Below, in pieces: positions 33,541 through 42,668 of a stretch of 64,000 bases of DNA. The translations under genes were made by a program, and so were the position numbers. The notes under the pieces were generated by a model. It searched no databases. It saw nothing but the letters and a program-made list of their open reading frames with translations, and had not been told where the DNA came from. This DNA comes from Anaerolineaceae bacterium (GTDB taxonomy: Bacteria > Chloroflexota > Anaerolineae > Aggregatilineales > Phototrophicaceae): the NCBI GenBank assembly GCA_020634165.1, contig JACKCF010000003.1, positions 62,001-126,000 of the forward strand. The letters run 5' to 3'. Numbering within the stretch: position 1 is the stretch's first letter; every line of letters begins with the position of its first letter.

Positions 33541-34803
33541 TTACAGGTCGCTGGCTTTGCCCTTTGGCAGCAGCCAGATGATGAAGAAGCCAATCAGCGG
33601 CGACAGCGGCATCAACATCACGACCAGATCATAGCTGCCATTGGCGGTATAGATCGCCCCCATACTAATTGGCGCGGCGGTAATCACAAAAGTGAGGAAC
33701 AGGCCCATCATGCTGCTGATGCGGCCATAATGCGTCACGCCGAAAATATCAGCTACAAGGGAGGCTTTGGCCAGGGTATTGGCGCCGAAACTGGCCCCGA
33801 ACAGCACGACAAACAGCAGCATACCCGCCTGGGTAGGTATGGCAATCAGCACGATAAAGGCCGCAAACATCATGATGAAGATGCCTGCTGTAATCACACG
33901 GGTGCTGAAATAATTTTCCAGTGGGGCGAAGATGAGGCGGCCCAGCACCTGCATGGCACCAATGAGTCCCGTCAGAAAGGCACCAAAGGCGGGATCGTAG
34001 CCAAGGTCCAGCAGATAGGGCAAATAGTGTACGCGCCAGCCAACGCCCGTCAGCGCCACCGCTCCAAAGGCCAGGGTAATCACCCAAAAGGAACGGGTAC
34101 GGAGTGCTTCGCCTACGGTGATTGGCTTACGCTTAGGCTTGCCGACCGAAACATCTACCAATGGATGCTCGATGCCATCTTGCGACAGGCCCATATCTTC
34201 CGGGCGGCGACGCAGCACCAGCGCATGTAGCGGGATGACGATAATGCCCAGCAACACAGCCAACGCCATAATCGCATGCCGCCAGCCGAGCATCTCGTTC
34301 AGATAGTTGGTCAACGGCAGAAAGATTGTGCTGGCGAATCCAGCGACCAGCGTCACAATTGCCAGCGCACGGCCCCGACGCAGCGTGAACCAGTTGGCAA
34401 CAATCGTAAAGGCGGGTTCGTAAAAGACGGTCGCCATCGCCATGCCGATGCCAATCCAGATGAGCGTGTAGATCGTCGGGTCGTAGACATTGGCCCAGGC
34501 GAACAGCAGCAGCACCGCAGCGACCGCCCCGACCGTCATCAAGGCACGCCCACCATAACGATCCAGCCACCAGCCAACGCCCAGGCCACCAAAGCCACTC
34601 ACGAACAGCGCCAACGAAAAGCCAGTGCTGATGGTCGTGCGCGTCCAGCCCAGTTCAGCTTCCATCGGCTCGATGAACACGGAAAAGGCATAGAAAAGCA
34701 CACCATAAGCAAGCGTCGTGGTGATCGCCAGTACAGCGACGATGCGCCAGCCGTAATATAGCCCCTGCCGTTCCTGATTCAGCCGCTTGATGAGCGCGGT
34801 CAT
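33541..34803 (-). CDS. MFS transporter, monocarboxylate/OFA-like
   Basis: 420 residues with twelve helices. Features: YYGWRIVAVLAITTTLAYG at the first helix, GWWLDRYGGR in the 2-3 loop, and a central basic loop (RRRPEDMGLSQDG) typical of the MCT/oxalate-formate antiporter group. Substrate cannot be named from sequence; small organic anions are likely by family. It is followed by the K+ channel gene. Confidence 0.88.
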   Translation of the reverse strand: MTALIKRLNQERQGLYYGWRIVAVLAITTTLAYGVLFYAFSVFIEPMEAELGWTRTTISTGFSLALFVSGFGGLGVGWWLDRYGGRALMTVGAVAAVLLLFAWANVYDPTIYTLIWIGIGMAMATVFYEPAFTIVANWFTLRRGRALAIVTLVAGFASTIFLPLTNYLNEMLGWRHAIMALAVLLGIIVIPLHALVLRRRPEDMGLSQDGIEHPLVDVSVGKPKRKPITVGEALRTRSFWVITLAFGAVALTGVGWRVHYLPYLLDLGYDPAFGAFLTGLIGAMQVLGRLIFAPLENYFSTRVITAGIFIMMFAAFIVLIAIPTQAGMLLFVVLFGASFGANTLAKASLVADIFGVTHYGRISSMMGLFLTFVITAAPISMGAIYTANGSYDLVVMLMPLSPLIGFFIIWLLPKGKASDL

Positions 34804-34858
34804 GGGTTACCTTTGCCCTCTCTGATGGAACTTATTATAGTGGTCTCACGGCAAGTAG

Positions 34859-35584
34859 CTATTTCCGGCGGAAGTTGCCAACTGTTGTGATATGAGTAAA
34901 ACCCAACCCACCAGCTATTTTACCGGAACCGACATTCTTCGTGTCATGACGGTAGAAAACCAGGCGTTCCCTGGGCAAAAAGTATTCGCAGCAGGCACTC
35001 ACGGCGGCCTTGCCCAACCCTTTACCGCGATAAGCCGGATCGGTCAAGATGCCTACATCGAGGCAACCGTACCACTCATAGCCACTGGCAACGGCCACGA
35101 TGCGGTCGCCAGCAAACGCGGCAAAGGCCGCCTCGTGGTCCAGTCCGACATCGGCCATATCGACATCATCCGGTGGACAATTCGCCTGGAAGGCATCAAA
35201 TGCGGTCTGATCGGAAGTAGTCAATTGGCGCACCGTATAAGGCGCCATTGGCATGAAAGGCGCAAAGCCTTCCTCTTCCAACACATAGAATTCTTCCGTT
35301 CCGGTCCTGAAGTTATCAGTTCCGAGAGCAGATACCACCTCATCAAGCGTTAGTGGGTGGTCTGCGGAAAATTCAGCCAGAATATTTTGCAATGGCTGCA
35401 TCAGTTGCGGCGATGTTGATACGCGAATCTGTTTGCCAATCGGGAACAAGGTATGCCAGCTATCGGCCTTCTTGTCGGCACTTTCGACCAGAATCGTTCC
35501 GGGCCGCTGTGCGACTTCCAGCGGGATATTAAAAGCCGCCGCCATTGCTTCAGTCAATTTTTGTTTTGTCGCTTCCTTCATCAT
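34859..35584 (-). CDS. GNAT-family acetyltransferase with N-terminal extension
   Basis: 241 residues. About 120 N-terminal residues of unknown fold are followed by a GNAT domain with TDPAYRGKGLGKAAVSA as the acetyl-CoA loop. The SD of this gene overlaps the stop codon of the decarboxylase gene upstream (TAGGTTCATG on the minus strand), so the two are translationally coupled. It may acetylate the amine made by the decarboxylase, which is inference. Confidence 0.85.
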   Translation of the reverse strand: MMKEATKQKLTEAMAAAFNIPLEVAQRPGTILVESADKKADSWHTLFPIGKQIRVSTSPQLMQPLQNILAEFSADHPLTLDEVVSALGTDNFRTGTEEFYVLEEEGFAPFMPMAPYTVRQLTTSDQTAFDAFQANCPPDDVDMADVGLDHEAAFAAFAGDRIVAVASGYEWYGCLDVGILTDPAYRGKGLGKAAVSACCEYFLPRERLVFYRHDTKNVGSGKIAGGLGFTHITTVGNFRRK

Positions 35585-35588
35585 GAAC

Positions 35589-37010
35589 CTATTCCGTTTG
35601 TGTTGTTATTTCCAAAATGGCGTTTTCCCGTGCTTTAGCGAATGCCCTAACCGAACGTTCAACATCTTGTGGTGTGGTCATCCAGTTGCAGACGCTGATG
35701 CGAATCACAGGTTCACCGAACCACTTTGAGCCACCACACCAGCATTCACCACTTTGCTGAATATGGCGCAGCGTCGTTTCGGTCAGATTGGGCGAATCAC
35801 AGGCGACCAACACCTGGTTGAATACCACATCGTTCAATACGCGGAACCCAGCCGCCTGGAGTTGCTCGCTGAATAGAGCCGCATGGTCACATAGGCGGTC
35901 AATCAAAGCGGCGACGCCCTCACGACCCAGATACTTGAGCGTGGCCCAGAGCGTGATGCCCCGTGCCTGCCGCGACATATCCATTGTGTAGAGCATGTTG
36001 TCGCGGTCCTCGCTGTACTGAATGTAATCGCCAGTGGCTTGCATAGCGGCGGTCAACGCGGCCCGGTCGCGGCAGAGAATGAGGCCACAATCATAGGGGG
36101 TATTGAGCGTCTTATGGCCATCCACCGACCAGGAATCCGCCCGTTCGATGCCTGCTGTTAAATGGCGCGTGTTGGGCGAGGCTGCTGCCCATAAGCCGAA
36201 CGCGCCATCAATGTGGACCCAGGCTCCAGCGTCTTTTGCGCGTTGGCATAACGTCACAAAGTCATCGAACGCGCCGCTGTTGACGTTGCCTGCCTGTAAT
36301 ATCAGCAATGTTCGGTTATCGAGTTCCGGCAGTTGCGTTGGGTCCATACGGCCCTGATTATCAATGGGCACGATTTCGATTTGTTTTTGCCCAATGCCAA
36401 TCAGTGCCAGCGCTTTTTTGACTGACCCGTGTGCATGAGCACCCATGACGACGCGGATTGCTGGTGAGCCAGCCAACCCCTGCTCGTTGACATCCCAGCC
36501 CTGGTTCTTTAGTAATGTATTGCGCCCAGCGGCCAATCCACACATGGTTGCATTGGATGTTCCCGTGACGACGCCCATCGCTGTGCCAGCAGGCAGACCG
36601 AGTAAATCAACCATCCACTTCTCTGAGATATGTTCGAGCTTGGCCGCAATCGGTGATGTTAGATACAGACCGGCAGTTTGGTCCCAGGCATCCGCCAGCC
36701 AACGCGCTGCCAGCCCAACAGGCAAGATGCCACCATTCACAAAGCCGAAATAGCGCCCGCCGATTTGAGCAGTCGTCGCTGGCGCACCATATTCGTGTAA
36801 ATTCTGCAAAATGGCCTCAGAATCGCCAACGGCCTGCGGCAGCGGTTCATCGAAGTGGGCGAGTCCACCCAATGCTGCTTCGTCAGGGAAAACGCGCTGG
36901 TCATTGACTTGCTGCAAATACTCCGTTGCATACACCTTCACCTGTTCGAGCAATTCACCCGCAACGAGTTGGTCATGCATGTGCTGCCACAGATTACCGT
37001 CGTTTGCCAT
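35589..37010 (-). CDS. PLP-dependent amino-acid decarboxylase (group II)
   Basis: 473 residues, full length. The Schiff-base Lys is K300 in SVDGHKTLN, the Asp that holds the pyridine nitrogen is D268 in VHIDGAFG, and the His stacking on the ring lies in GAHAHGS. The closest type is the glutamate/aromatic amino-acid/tyrosine decarboxylase group, which removes CO2 from an amino acid to give an amine. Substrate not determined. It forms a two-gene unit with the GNAT. Confidence 0.92.
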   Translation of the reverse strand: MANDGNLWQHMHDQLVAGELLEQVKVYATEYLQQVNDQRVFPDEAALGGLAHFDEPLPQAVGDSEAILQNLHEYGAPATTAQIGGRYFGFVNGGILPVGLAARWLADAWDQTAGLYLTSPIAAKLEHISEKWMVDLLGLPAGTAMGVVTGTSNATMCGLAAGRNTLLKNQGWDVNEQGLAGSPAIRVVMGAHAHGSVKKALALIGIGQKQIEIVPIDNQGRMDPTQLPELDNRTLLILQAGNVNSGAFDDFVTLCQRAKDAGAWVHIDGAFGLWAAASPNTRHLTAGIERADSWSVDGHKTLNTPYDCGLILCRDRAALTAAMQATGDYIQYSEDRDNMLYTMDMSRQARGITLWATLKYLGREGVAALIDRLCDHAALFSEQLQAAGFRVLNDVVFNQVLVACDSPNLTETTLRHIQQSGECWCGGSKWFGEPVIRISVCNWMTTPQDVERSVRAFAKARENAILEITTQTE

Positions 37011-37140
37011 ATCTCTCCCCCTGCTGAATTAATAGCTAAAAATAGGAATGGTCCCAGCATAAGATTGGCCAATTCTATCCACAAGGGGCCAATATGGCCA
37101 TTAGCAGCCCACTAGTTGAGATGGTCGTTTTTCGAGGAGG

Positions 37141-37476
37141 TTATTTCTTCAAAAACGAGGTTTGGACAAACTGGATACCTGCCAGAATTTGCTCGATGCG
37201 CTGTGGCAACAGCATGCCAATGTAATCACCCAGCTCTTCGGCAGACACCACTTTCAGCTTGCTGACTTCGACAATACTGTGTTTAGGCAGATTGCCTTCG
37301 CCTTCATCGAGCAAAATGTTGCCAGGAATAGAGAGTTTGCGCCTGTTGGTCGTTAGCGCGCAGAGTGTTATGACGTCGCCCTCAATCTGAATCACAACAT
37401 GGGGATGCGAAATCTGGCCATCTTCCTGTGGAATCAGCCAGTAGATATTGCCAAGAGCGATGGCATTTCCGCTCAT
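37141..37476 (-). CDS. PemK/MazF-like protein
   Basis: 111 residues. The start GNIYWLIPQEDG, then HPHVVIQ, CALTTNRRKL, PGNILLDEGEGNLPKHS and the end IGMLLPQRIEQILAG follow the PemK/MazF beta-barrel pattern. MazF toxins cut mRNA, but this one lacks an upstream antitoxin gene; instead it follows a Uma2 nuclease gene by 3 bp. It may be a non-toxic homologue or use another partner. Confidence 0.78.
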   Translation of the reverse strand: MSGNAIALGNIYWLIPQEDGQISHPHVVIQIEGDVITLCALTTNRRKLSIPGNILLDEGEGNLPKHSIVEVSKLKVVSAEELGDYIGMLLPQRIEQILAGIQFVQTSFLKK

Positions 37477-37479
37477 GAG

Positions 37480-38061
37480 CTAGGAAGCATCAGCATCTTC
37501 GATGAAGATATCTTTAATTGCCAATGAAAATCCTGGGAGGATGTCAGGCAGGGTCAGGATGGCATCACCTTCGAGCATTTCGACTTTTTGGCCAACCCGA
37601 TGGACAGCGACCGTCTTCTCCTGCGGATAAACGACGACCACGACCACCCCGACATACAGGTAATTGGTCACTTTGGTAATGACAAAGCGCTCGTTATCGG
37701 TTGGAGAAATCACTTCAAAAGCCAGGTCTGGCGGCACAGGATTGTAACCCGACCGAGCCAGTTGCGCCTGTTTATTCTTGCTGATAAAGGCCACATCCGG
37801 CGCATAACGTTCACCCGCGATCATGTAACCGCCAGCCTCGCCAGTTACATGGCCAATCGGATTCTGTCGCAGATACATGAATAAGAATCCGATAATGGCG
37901 GCTGCAATTTGTGAACAGTACGGATTCGATGGCACTTCGACAATCTCCCCACCGATGTATTCCAACAGCTTGTCGGCATTCTCCGGCAGGTCCGCAAAAC
38001 GCTCGAATTCCTCAACTGTGTAGCCCTTATGAGTGACGATGCCCGGTTGTTCCAGCACCAT
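37480..38061 (-). CDS. Uma2-family PD-(D/E)xK endonuclease (DUF820)
   Basis: 193 residues from the ATG at 38061; the longer frame to 38202 would run into the glycosyltransferase gene. Uma2 features: EFERFADLPENADKLLEYIGGEIVE, YAPDVAFIS, DLAFEVISPTDN, then a Lys and Tyr pair (KVTNYLYVGV). The Asp, Glu and Lys are those of a PD-(D/E)xK fold. These genes occur in many copies in cyanobacteria and Chloroflexota, with unknown role. Paired with the PemK-like gene. Confidence 0.88.
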   Translation of the reverse strand: MVLEQPGIVTHKGYTVEEFERFADLPENADKLLEYIGGEIVEVPSNPYCSQIAAAIIGFLFMYLRQNPIGHVTGEAGGYMIAGERYAPDVAFISKNKQAQLARSGYNPVPPDLAFEVISPTDNERFVITKVTNYLYVGVVVVVVYPQEKTVAVHRVGQKVEMLEGDAILTLPDILPGFSLAIKDIFIEDADAS

Positions 38062-38092
38062 TGCCTGTATCCTCGTCTTGCTGTATGCGTCA

Positions 38093-39418
38093 TTATACAC
38101 GACTTGAGCGCCACCAAAGGCGTTCCCAGAGCATCGCAAGCGGGACCGAAGCCAGCATCCAGAAGGCCATTTGCGTCGGGAATATATAGCGCGGGATAGC
38201 AATCAGCACGCTATGGACCAGCGTCGTATACAGGATGAAGCCTGCCAGCACGGTCATGACCTGCCAGTTGCGGCGGGCCAGGACCATACCCAGCAGCCCT
38301 AAAATAATGCCGCCAAAGTGGAACAGGTACATCAGCGACTTCAGCCAGAAGTCATCGCCGGAAAACACGCGCCCCAGCCCTTCCAGTGACCGATCCTCGC
38401 GCAGCCAATTCATTACTAGCGCGCGCAGGCTTTCCCCGCCGAGCGTGGTTGATCCAGCAGGCACCAGATATGAGCCACCCAGTTCCTTGATGCGGAGCGC
38501 GATATAGCCGCCAATATCGCCGCTAATGGCTTCGACTGCGGCATCGCCAGGTGTCGTGCCTGCGAGTTGGGCATCATTATCTGCTGGTGCGCCATCGGTC
38601 GTAACCGCGCCGCGCCACAGGGCTGGCGTAAACTGATCGCTGACGATGACGAAGCGGCCATAGAGCAACCAGTTATGGGCGGTCCACATGCCGATCATCA
38701 ACCCATAGGCCAGCAACAGCCCCAGAGCATATCGCCACCAGCGCCCGCGACTAATGAGCAGCAGGTGCAGTCCGATGCCAACCGGAAACAGCAGCAGCAC
38801 CGCGCGCGTCAGCGTCGCCAATCCAAAGACCGCTCCAATCAGGGCGATCATACACCAACGCGGATATTCTGCCTGAATGATGTACTCGACATACAACCAA
38901 ATGCCGGCGAATGTGAAAAAAATATAGGTCGATTCTGTAAGGATCGTTCCAGCTTCGCGCACATATTCAGGATGCACAGCCAATACCAATGCCGCAATGA
39001 GTCCGGCTGTTTGCGAGTGCAGCTTGCGCCCCACCCGATAGCCGAACCAGCAGACCGCCATGCCCATCAGGGCTTGCATCAGCCAGATAGAGATGATGCC
39101 CATTTCCGGGCCGAATAGGCGCTGTAACCAGCCAATGATGTAGAGATATAGAGGCGGCGTCGGTAGGGAGCCATTGAGGAAAGGCAAAATCGTGATCTGG
39201 CCATGGAGTACGAGCGTGATCTGGCCACGAACCTGATTAGCGGTCAGTCCGAGGCCGTTGACCAGCAGCCACAAACGGTCGCCGCCATCGGTTATGTACA
39301 TATCCAGCGGAGCGGCACCAAGCAGCGTCAGCAGACGCAGGGCGAGTGCCAACGCCAGAATGGGCCAAATCCAGCGAGAATAGCTGCGCGCGTTAGTCGG
39401 CATCGGGATGAATCGCAT
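38093..39418 (-). CDS. ArnT-like membrane glycosyltransferase
   Basis: 441 residues and about ten helices. The first loop has the acidic pair TDGGDRLWLL, then a PPLYLYIIGW helix and HPEYVREAGTILTESTY, as in GT39/PMT-like enzymes. It would use a polyprenyl-phosphate sugar outside the membrane. It overlaps the upstream paralogue by 26 bp (or 11 bp if it starts at the ATG at 39403), so the two are co-translated. Acceptor unknown. Confidence 0.83.
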   Translation of the reverse strand: MRFIPMPTNARSYSRWIWPILALALALRLLTLLGAAPLDMYITDGGDRLWLLVNGLGLTANQVRGQITLVLHGQITILPFLNGSLPTPPLYLYIIGWLQRLFGPEMGIISIWLMQALMGMAVCWFGYRVGRKLHSQTAGLIAALVLAVHPEYVREAGTILTESTYIFFTFAGIWLYVEYIIQAEYPRWCMIALIGAVFGLATLTRAVLLLFPVGIGLHLLLISRGRWWRYALGLLLAYGLMIGMWTAHNWLLYGRFVIVSDQFTPALWRGAVTTDGAPADNDAQLAGTTPGDAAVEAISGDIGGYIALRIKELGGSYLVPAGSTTLGGESLRALVMNWLREDRSLEGLGRVFSGDDFWLKSLMYLFHFGGIILGLLGMVLARRNWQVMTVLAGFILYTTLVHSVLIAIPRYIFPTQMAFWMLASVPLAMLWERLWWRSSRV

Positions 39419-40961
39419 ACAGTTCCAGGGGTGTACGACCTGCGCGGGGGACGGTCAGCGCCAGTTCAAAATGTGGATAGACAGGACCGCGCTGCATATA
39501 AAACGCATCCAGATCGGACCAGGCAGTCGGCAGGAGCACATAGTCAATCTGGTATTGTTCGGCAGCGGCGAGGACATCCTCCGTGCTGTGATAGGGCACG
39601 ACCACACTGCGAATGCCATAGTAACGCAGCATAAACGGGTCCTGCGCCATCAGCAAAACTTCACCATCGCCAGTGATATCCGGCAGCGTGTGGACGGCAT
39701 CGGCTAAATCGGACATGGTGGCATAGTAGGTATCGTTGAAGGCGGCGTCCAGACGGACCGTATCCCAGGCGAACATGGCGCTCCACACGAGGATAATCGC
39801 CACCATCCCTATCTGCCAGCGCGGTTCGCTAATGGCTGTTTCGATGGCATAGGCAGCCAGCGGCAGCAGCAGCGGGAGCAGGCTGACAAAGGCTGTTCGG
39901 AAGCTGCCGCCCTGATTTTGGTAGGGCAAAATGAAGGGATAAACGATCAGCGTCACCAGCAGGAGCAGCAGCACCGGAGCCGCAGCAAAGGCCCGTTCTT
40001 TATCGCGCTTTTGCCACAGCAGCCATCCGCCACCGATGAACAGCAGCGGCAACACAGGTGCGGAAAAGGTCAGCATTTGCTTGAAGGCTGCGGCCAGTTC
40101 AAACAGGCGCTTGCTGATGATGGTGCCGACGCCCTGCGCCAACCAGGTTTCGACCGTGATCGGGTCGTCATACACATAAAGCTGATTGTAAGTCGTGAGC
40201 AGCATCATGCGAGTGGTGGCGTTGCTGCCAATCTGGCCGAGTACCTGCATATTACGAATCAGCCAGGGCGCGACCACGACCGCCGCCACTATCGGCAGCA
40301 AAATGGCATTGCGCCACCGTATCTGAATATCACGCCTAAAAATGGCCATGCCAAACATCAGCACGATCATCGGGACCAGTAAAATGGCATCGTTGCGGTT
40401 GAGGTAGGCCAATCCCAGGCAGAGTCCTACCAGTGCATACTGCCACCAGCGACCGTTACGCAATCCGGCAACGAGGAAAATCATGGTGCCGCCGTAGAGC
40501 CAGATTTGCGGGAGTGTGGTTAACGGTCGTAAGGACTGCCATACAATTTCCGGGATGGCGACCGAAAGCGCCGCCGCCAGCAGCGATCCGCGTATCGACA
40601 GGTTCATTTGGCGGGCCGACGCATACACCAGCAGCGGAAGCAGCGCGCCCATCAATAAAAATGGTCCAATGGCTGCCCAGTGATTGATGCAGAAAAGGGT
40701 CATACTCAAGCCGACGATTCCGCCCGTTAATGGCATCCAGTGGTCGGTGGGATGTTCGATTTGCGGGTGCAGGGTGTTGTAATGCCACACATAGTCGAGC
40801 GTGTAACCCTCGCCTTGGGCCAGCCGCGCGCCGAGGTTGTAATAATGGAGTGCGTCATGCAGGCCGGGATTGTGCAGCAGCGGCAGCAGCACCAGCCGCA
40901 GGGTCAGCGCCAGCCCAACAATGAGCAGCAGCGTGCCGTGATGTCGTTGCAATTTGGGCAA
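39393..40961 (-). CDS. ArnT-like membrane glycosyltransferase
   Basis: 522 residues: about ten helices and a soluble C-terminal domain of about 120 residues. The first extracytoplasmic loop has the acidic motif LHDALHYYNLGARL, and DHWMPLTGG follows, typical of the family. It is the first gene of a probable operon with the second glycosyltransferase, Uma2 and PemK-like genes. TATAAT on the minus strand (40996-41001) lies 35 bases upstream. Confidence 0.84.
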   Translation of the reverse strand: MPKLQRHHGTLLLIVGLALTLRLVLLPLLHNPGLHDALHYYNLGARLAQGEGYTLDYVWHYNTLHPQIEHPTDHWMPLTGGIVGLSMTLFCINHWAAIGPFLLMGALLPLLVYASARQMNLSIRGSLLAAALSVAIPEIVWQSLRPLTTLPQIWLYGGTMIFLVAGLRNGRWWQYALVGLCLGLAYLNRNDAILLVPMIVLMFGMAIFRRDIQIRWRNAILLPIVAAVVVAPWLIRNMQVLGQIGSNATTRMMLLTTYNQLYVYDDPITVETWLAQGVGTIISKRLFELAAAFKQMLTFSAPVLPLLFIGGGWLLWQKRDKERAFAAAPVLLLLLVTLIVYPFILPYQNQGGSFRTAFVSLLPLLLPLAAYAIETAISEPRWQIGMVAIILVWSAMFAWDTVRLDAAFNDTYYATMSDLADAVHTLPDITGDGEVLLMAQDPFMLRYYGIRSVVVPYHSTEDVLAAAEQYQIDYVLLPTAWSDLDAFYMQRGPVYPHFELALTVPRAGRTPLELYAIHPDAD

Positions 40962-40995
40962 AAGCGCGCTCCGATACGAGAAAACCGTGCGCGCG

Positions 40996-41001
40996 ATTAT
41001 A
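40996..41001 (-). promoter_or_regulatory. -10 box of the glycosyltransferase operon
   Basis: TATAAT on the minus strand with a weak -35 (TTCTAA) 17 bases upstream, 35 bases from the start codon. Confidence 0.5.
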
Positions 41002-41064
41002 CGGTAGGGCGCAGGGCGTTAGAAGGGGCGTCACTTTTCATCAAACGAGATGCCATGATTTTTC

Positions 41065-41165
41065 AACGCAAAGAGTGAAAGCAGAAAAGAAAGGATTAAC
41101 ACAGAGACTTAGAGGCACAAAGACTCAGAGGAAGTCATCTTTGTGTCCTTCGTGACTTTGTGGTT
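41065..41165 (+). repeat. Dispersed repeat, copy 1
   Basis: Starts AACGCAAAG, then purine-rich sequence, TTAACACAGAG and runs of CACAAAG/CAGAG. The second half can fold (CACAAAGA with TCTTTGTG). It shares its order of blocks with 58898-58974 and with the reverse complement of 61183-61243. Confidence 0.7.
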
Positions 41166-41206
41166 GTTCTTTCGATGAGAAAAGCCGTATCACTCTCTGA
41201 ATTGTA

Positions 41207-41506
41207 CTACTCGCGCTCGTTGTCGATGCGGCGACAGTAGTTGCGAAAGGCATCCAAAATCTGCAAAGCCAGTTCGCTGGAGCGGTCGATGGTGTTGATA
41301 CCGTCGTGAATATCGGTCGCGACGTCTTCGTTTTCCAGCAGTATGCCAACGACATGGTTGGTATTGATGATAGCTGTCAGTTCATGGCGCAGGTCGCTGA
41401 GGAAGACCGCCAGCGCGGTTTCGTCGCCGTACTGCTCACGGGTGGCCAGCCAGTTCTGGATGTATTTTTCTTGCAGCAGTTTGTGGTTGGTATCTTGGTC
41501 GAACAT
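41207..41506 (-). CDS. Lone HisKA-like (histidine phosphoacceptor) protein
   Basis: 99 residues, almost all helical. SDLRHELTAIINTNHVVG (38-54) matches the H box of a histidine kinase dimerisation domain, with His41 as phosphoacceptor; a second helix (about 70-90) completes the hairpin. No ATPase domain follows. It starts 4 bp after the surE stop. It might be a phosphotransfer or anti-kinase module, or a remnant of a kinase. Confidence 0.7.
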   Translation of the reverse strand: MFDQDTNHKLLQEKYIQNWLATREQYGDETALAVFLSDLRHELTAIINTNHVVGILLENEDVATDIHDGINTIDRSSELALQILDAFRNYCRRIDNERE

Positions 41507-41510
41507 GCGG

Positions 41511-42260
41511 CTAGGTCTCCATATCCCAGGCGTTCAAATCCGCCATAAAGTGGTAAGCGGTCATATCGAGGTGGACAGGCGTCACACTGGCAAAGCCCTG
41601 ATGCAGCGCCCACAGGTCGGTCCCAGCCACATCAGTACGGCCCGACGGCGGTTCGCCAACAATGCGCACGATGTCGCCCTTTTGCTCGACCTCATCATTA
41701 TAGACGCGCAAGCCCTGGCGCGTGATACGCAGACCTCTGACCTGCCCGGCAGGCACATTCACACTGAGAATGGTCAGCGGTGGCAGACCATGTTCGATCA
41801 CCCTTGAGACGACAATAGCCGCAATGCGGGCCGCTTCGGCATAGTCATCAGGATGGTTCGCAGAGGTATTCGAGAGCGATACGGCGACACCAGGGACACC
41901 GTTGATGGTCGCTTCCAGGGCTGCGGTTACGGTGCCGCTGTATGTCAGGTCCTGGCCCATGTTTTCGCCGCGATTGATGCCCGATACGACCAGCCGAGGC
42001 GGCCATTTACACATGCCAAGCGCAGCTATCGCGATGCAATCCGCCGGAGAGCCATCGACGGCCAGGGCCGGAATATCGCCATCAATTGTTTTCCGAGATA
42101 TGCGAATGTCCTGGAAGAGGGTTTTTTTGTGGCCACTGGCGCTCTGGTTACGGGCGGGTGCCGCGACTTCTACCGTCCCGAATTGGCGCATCGCCCGTGC
42201 CAGGGCCAGGATACCAGGCGCATCGACACCATCGTCATTCGTCACTAAGATATGGGACAT
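41511..42260 (-). CDS. surE: 5'/3'-nucleotidase SurE
   Basis: 249 residues. ILVTNDDGVDAPG at the start gives the metal-binding Asp pair; the conserved ARNQSASG and VVSGINRGENMGQDLTYSGTV follow. SurE removes phosphate from nucleoside monophosphates in the cytoplasm. Full length for the family. It is co-transcribed with the HisKA-like gene. Confidence 0.96.
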   Translation of the reverse strand: MSHILVTNDDGVDAPGILALARAMRQFGTVEVAAPARNQSASGHKKTLFQDIRISRKTIDGDIPALAVDGSPADCIAIAALGMCKWPPRLVVSGINRGENMGQDLTYSGTVTAALEATINGVPGVAVSLSNTSANHPDDYAEAARIAAIVVSRVIEHGLPPLTILSVNVPAGQVRGLRITRQGLRVYNDEVEQKGDIVRIVGEPPSGRTDVAGTDLWALHQGFASVTPVHLDMTAYHFMADLNAWDMET

Positions 42261-42668
42261 TGTGTTAGCTTTCTTAGATGGTTGTTCACAATTGCCAAAA
42301 GCTATTGGCGACTATCGTCAGCTTGTGACAATGAGACTCTATTTTACGCTTTTCTATAACGGACTTTAACACAGTAACGGCTATATTGGCCTTGATTTTC
42401 TGGTAAGATGGAAGTGATCGAAAGGCATTTCCGTTTAGCCCGTTTGACTGGGTTCAGCCGTATTGCATGGACCGTCATTGTGCTTAGTTATCTTTCTTCA
42501 ACTAATTTTTATGTTACCGCACCGCAAGTCGGTGCCTACCCTGAACTTGATTTTATGGAGTAACGCAGCCCGTCGCCTGTCGGAACAAGGATAAGCGACA
42601 ACATCGAGCCATAACCATCGCCGTCCCTCGCGGAACTATCAAGAAGGGGAGTAGAAACGAGGTCAACT
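42261..42668. promoter_or_regulatory. Long leader/intergenic region with a nested hairpin
   Basis: 408 bp between divergent genes. At 42513-42564 an outer GTTAC/GTAAC pair encloses a perfect GCACCG-CAAGT-CGGTGC hairpin, which would form a small two-level RNA fold in the leader of the ParB-like gene. I do not match it to a known riboswitch. AGGGGAG lies about 18 bases before the ATG at 42669, rather far, with GAGG nearer (9 bases). No ORF is supported. Confidence 0.4.

Noticed and set aside
33511..34230. 239-codon plus-strand frame opposite the MFS gene
   Set aside because: It is rich in His, Gln and Asn, the usual antisense shadow of a membrane-protein gene, and has no SD or known motif.
37141..38061. 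Classical MazEF/PemIK toxin-antitoxin locus
   Set aside because: No small antitoxin gene lies on either side of the PemK-like gene; the neighbour is a 193-residue Uma2 protein.
42261..42668. Cyclic-di-GMP or cobalamin riboswitch in the long gap
   Set aside because: The conserved core sequences of those classes are not present; only a small nested hairpin is seen.
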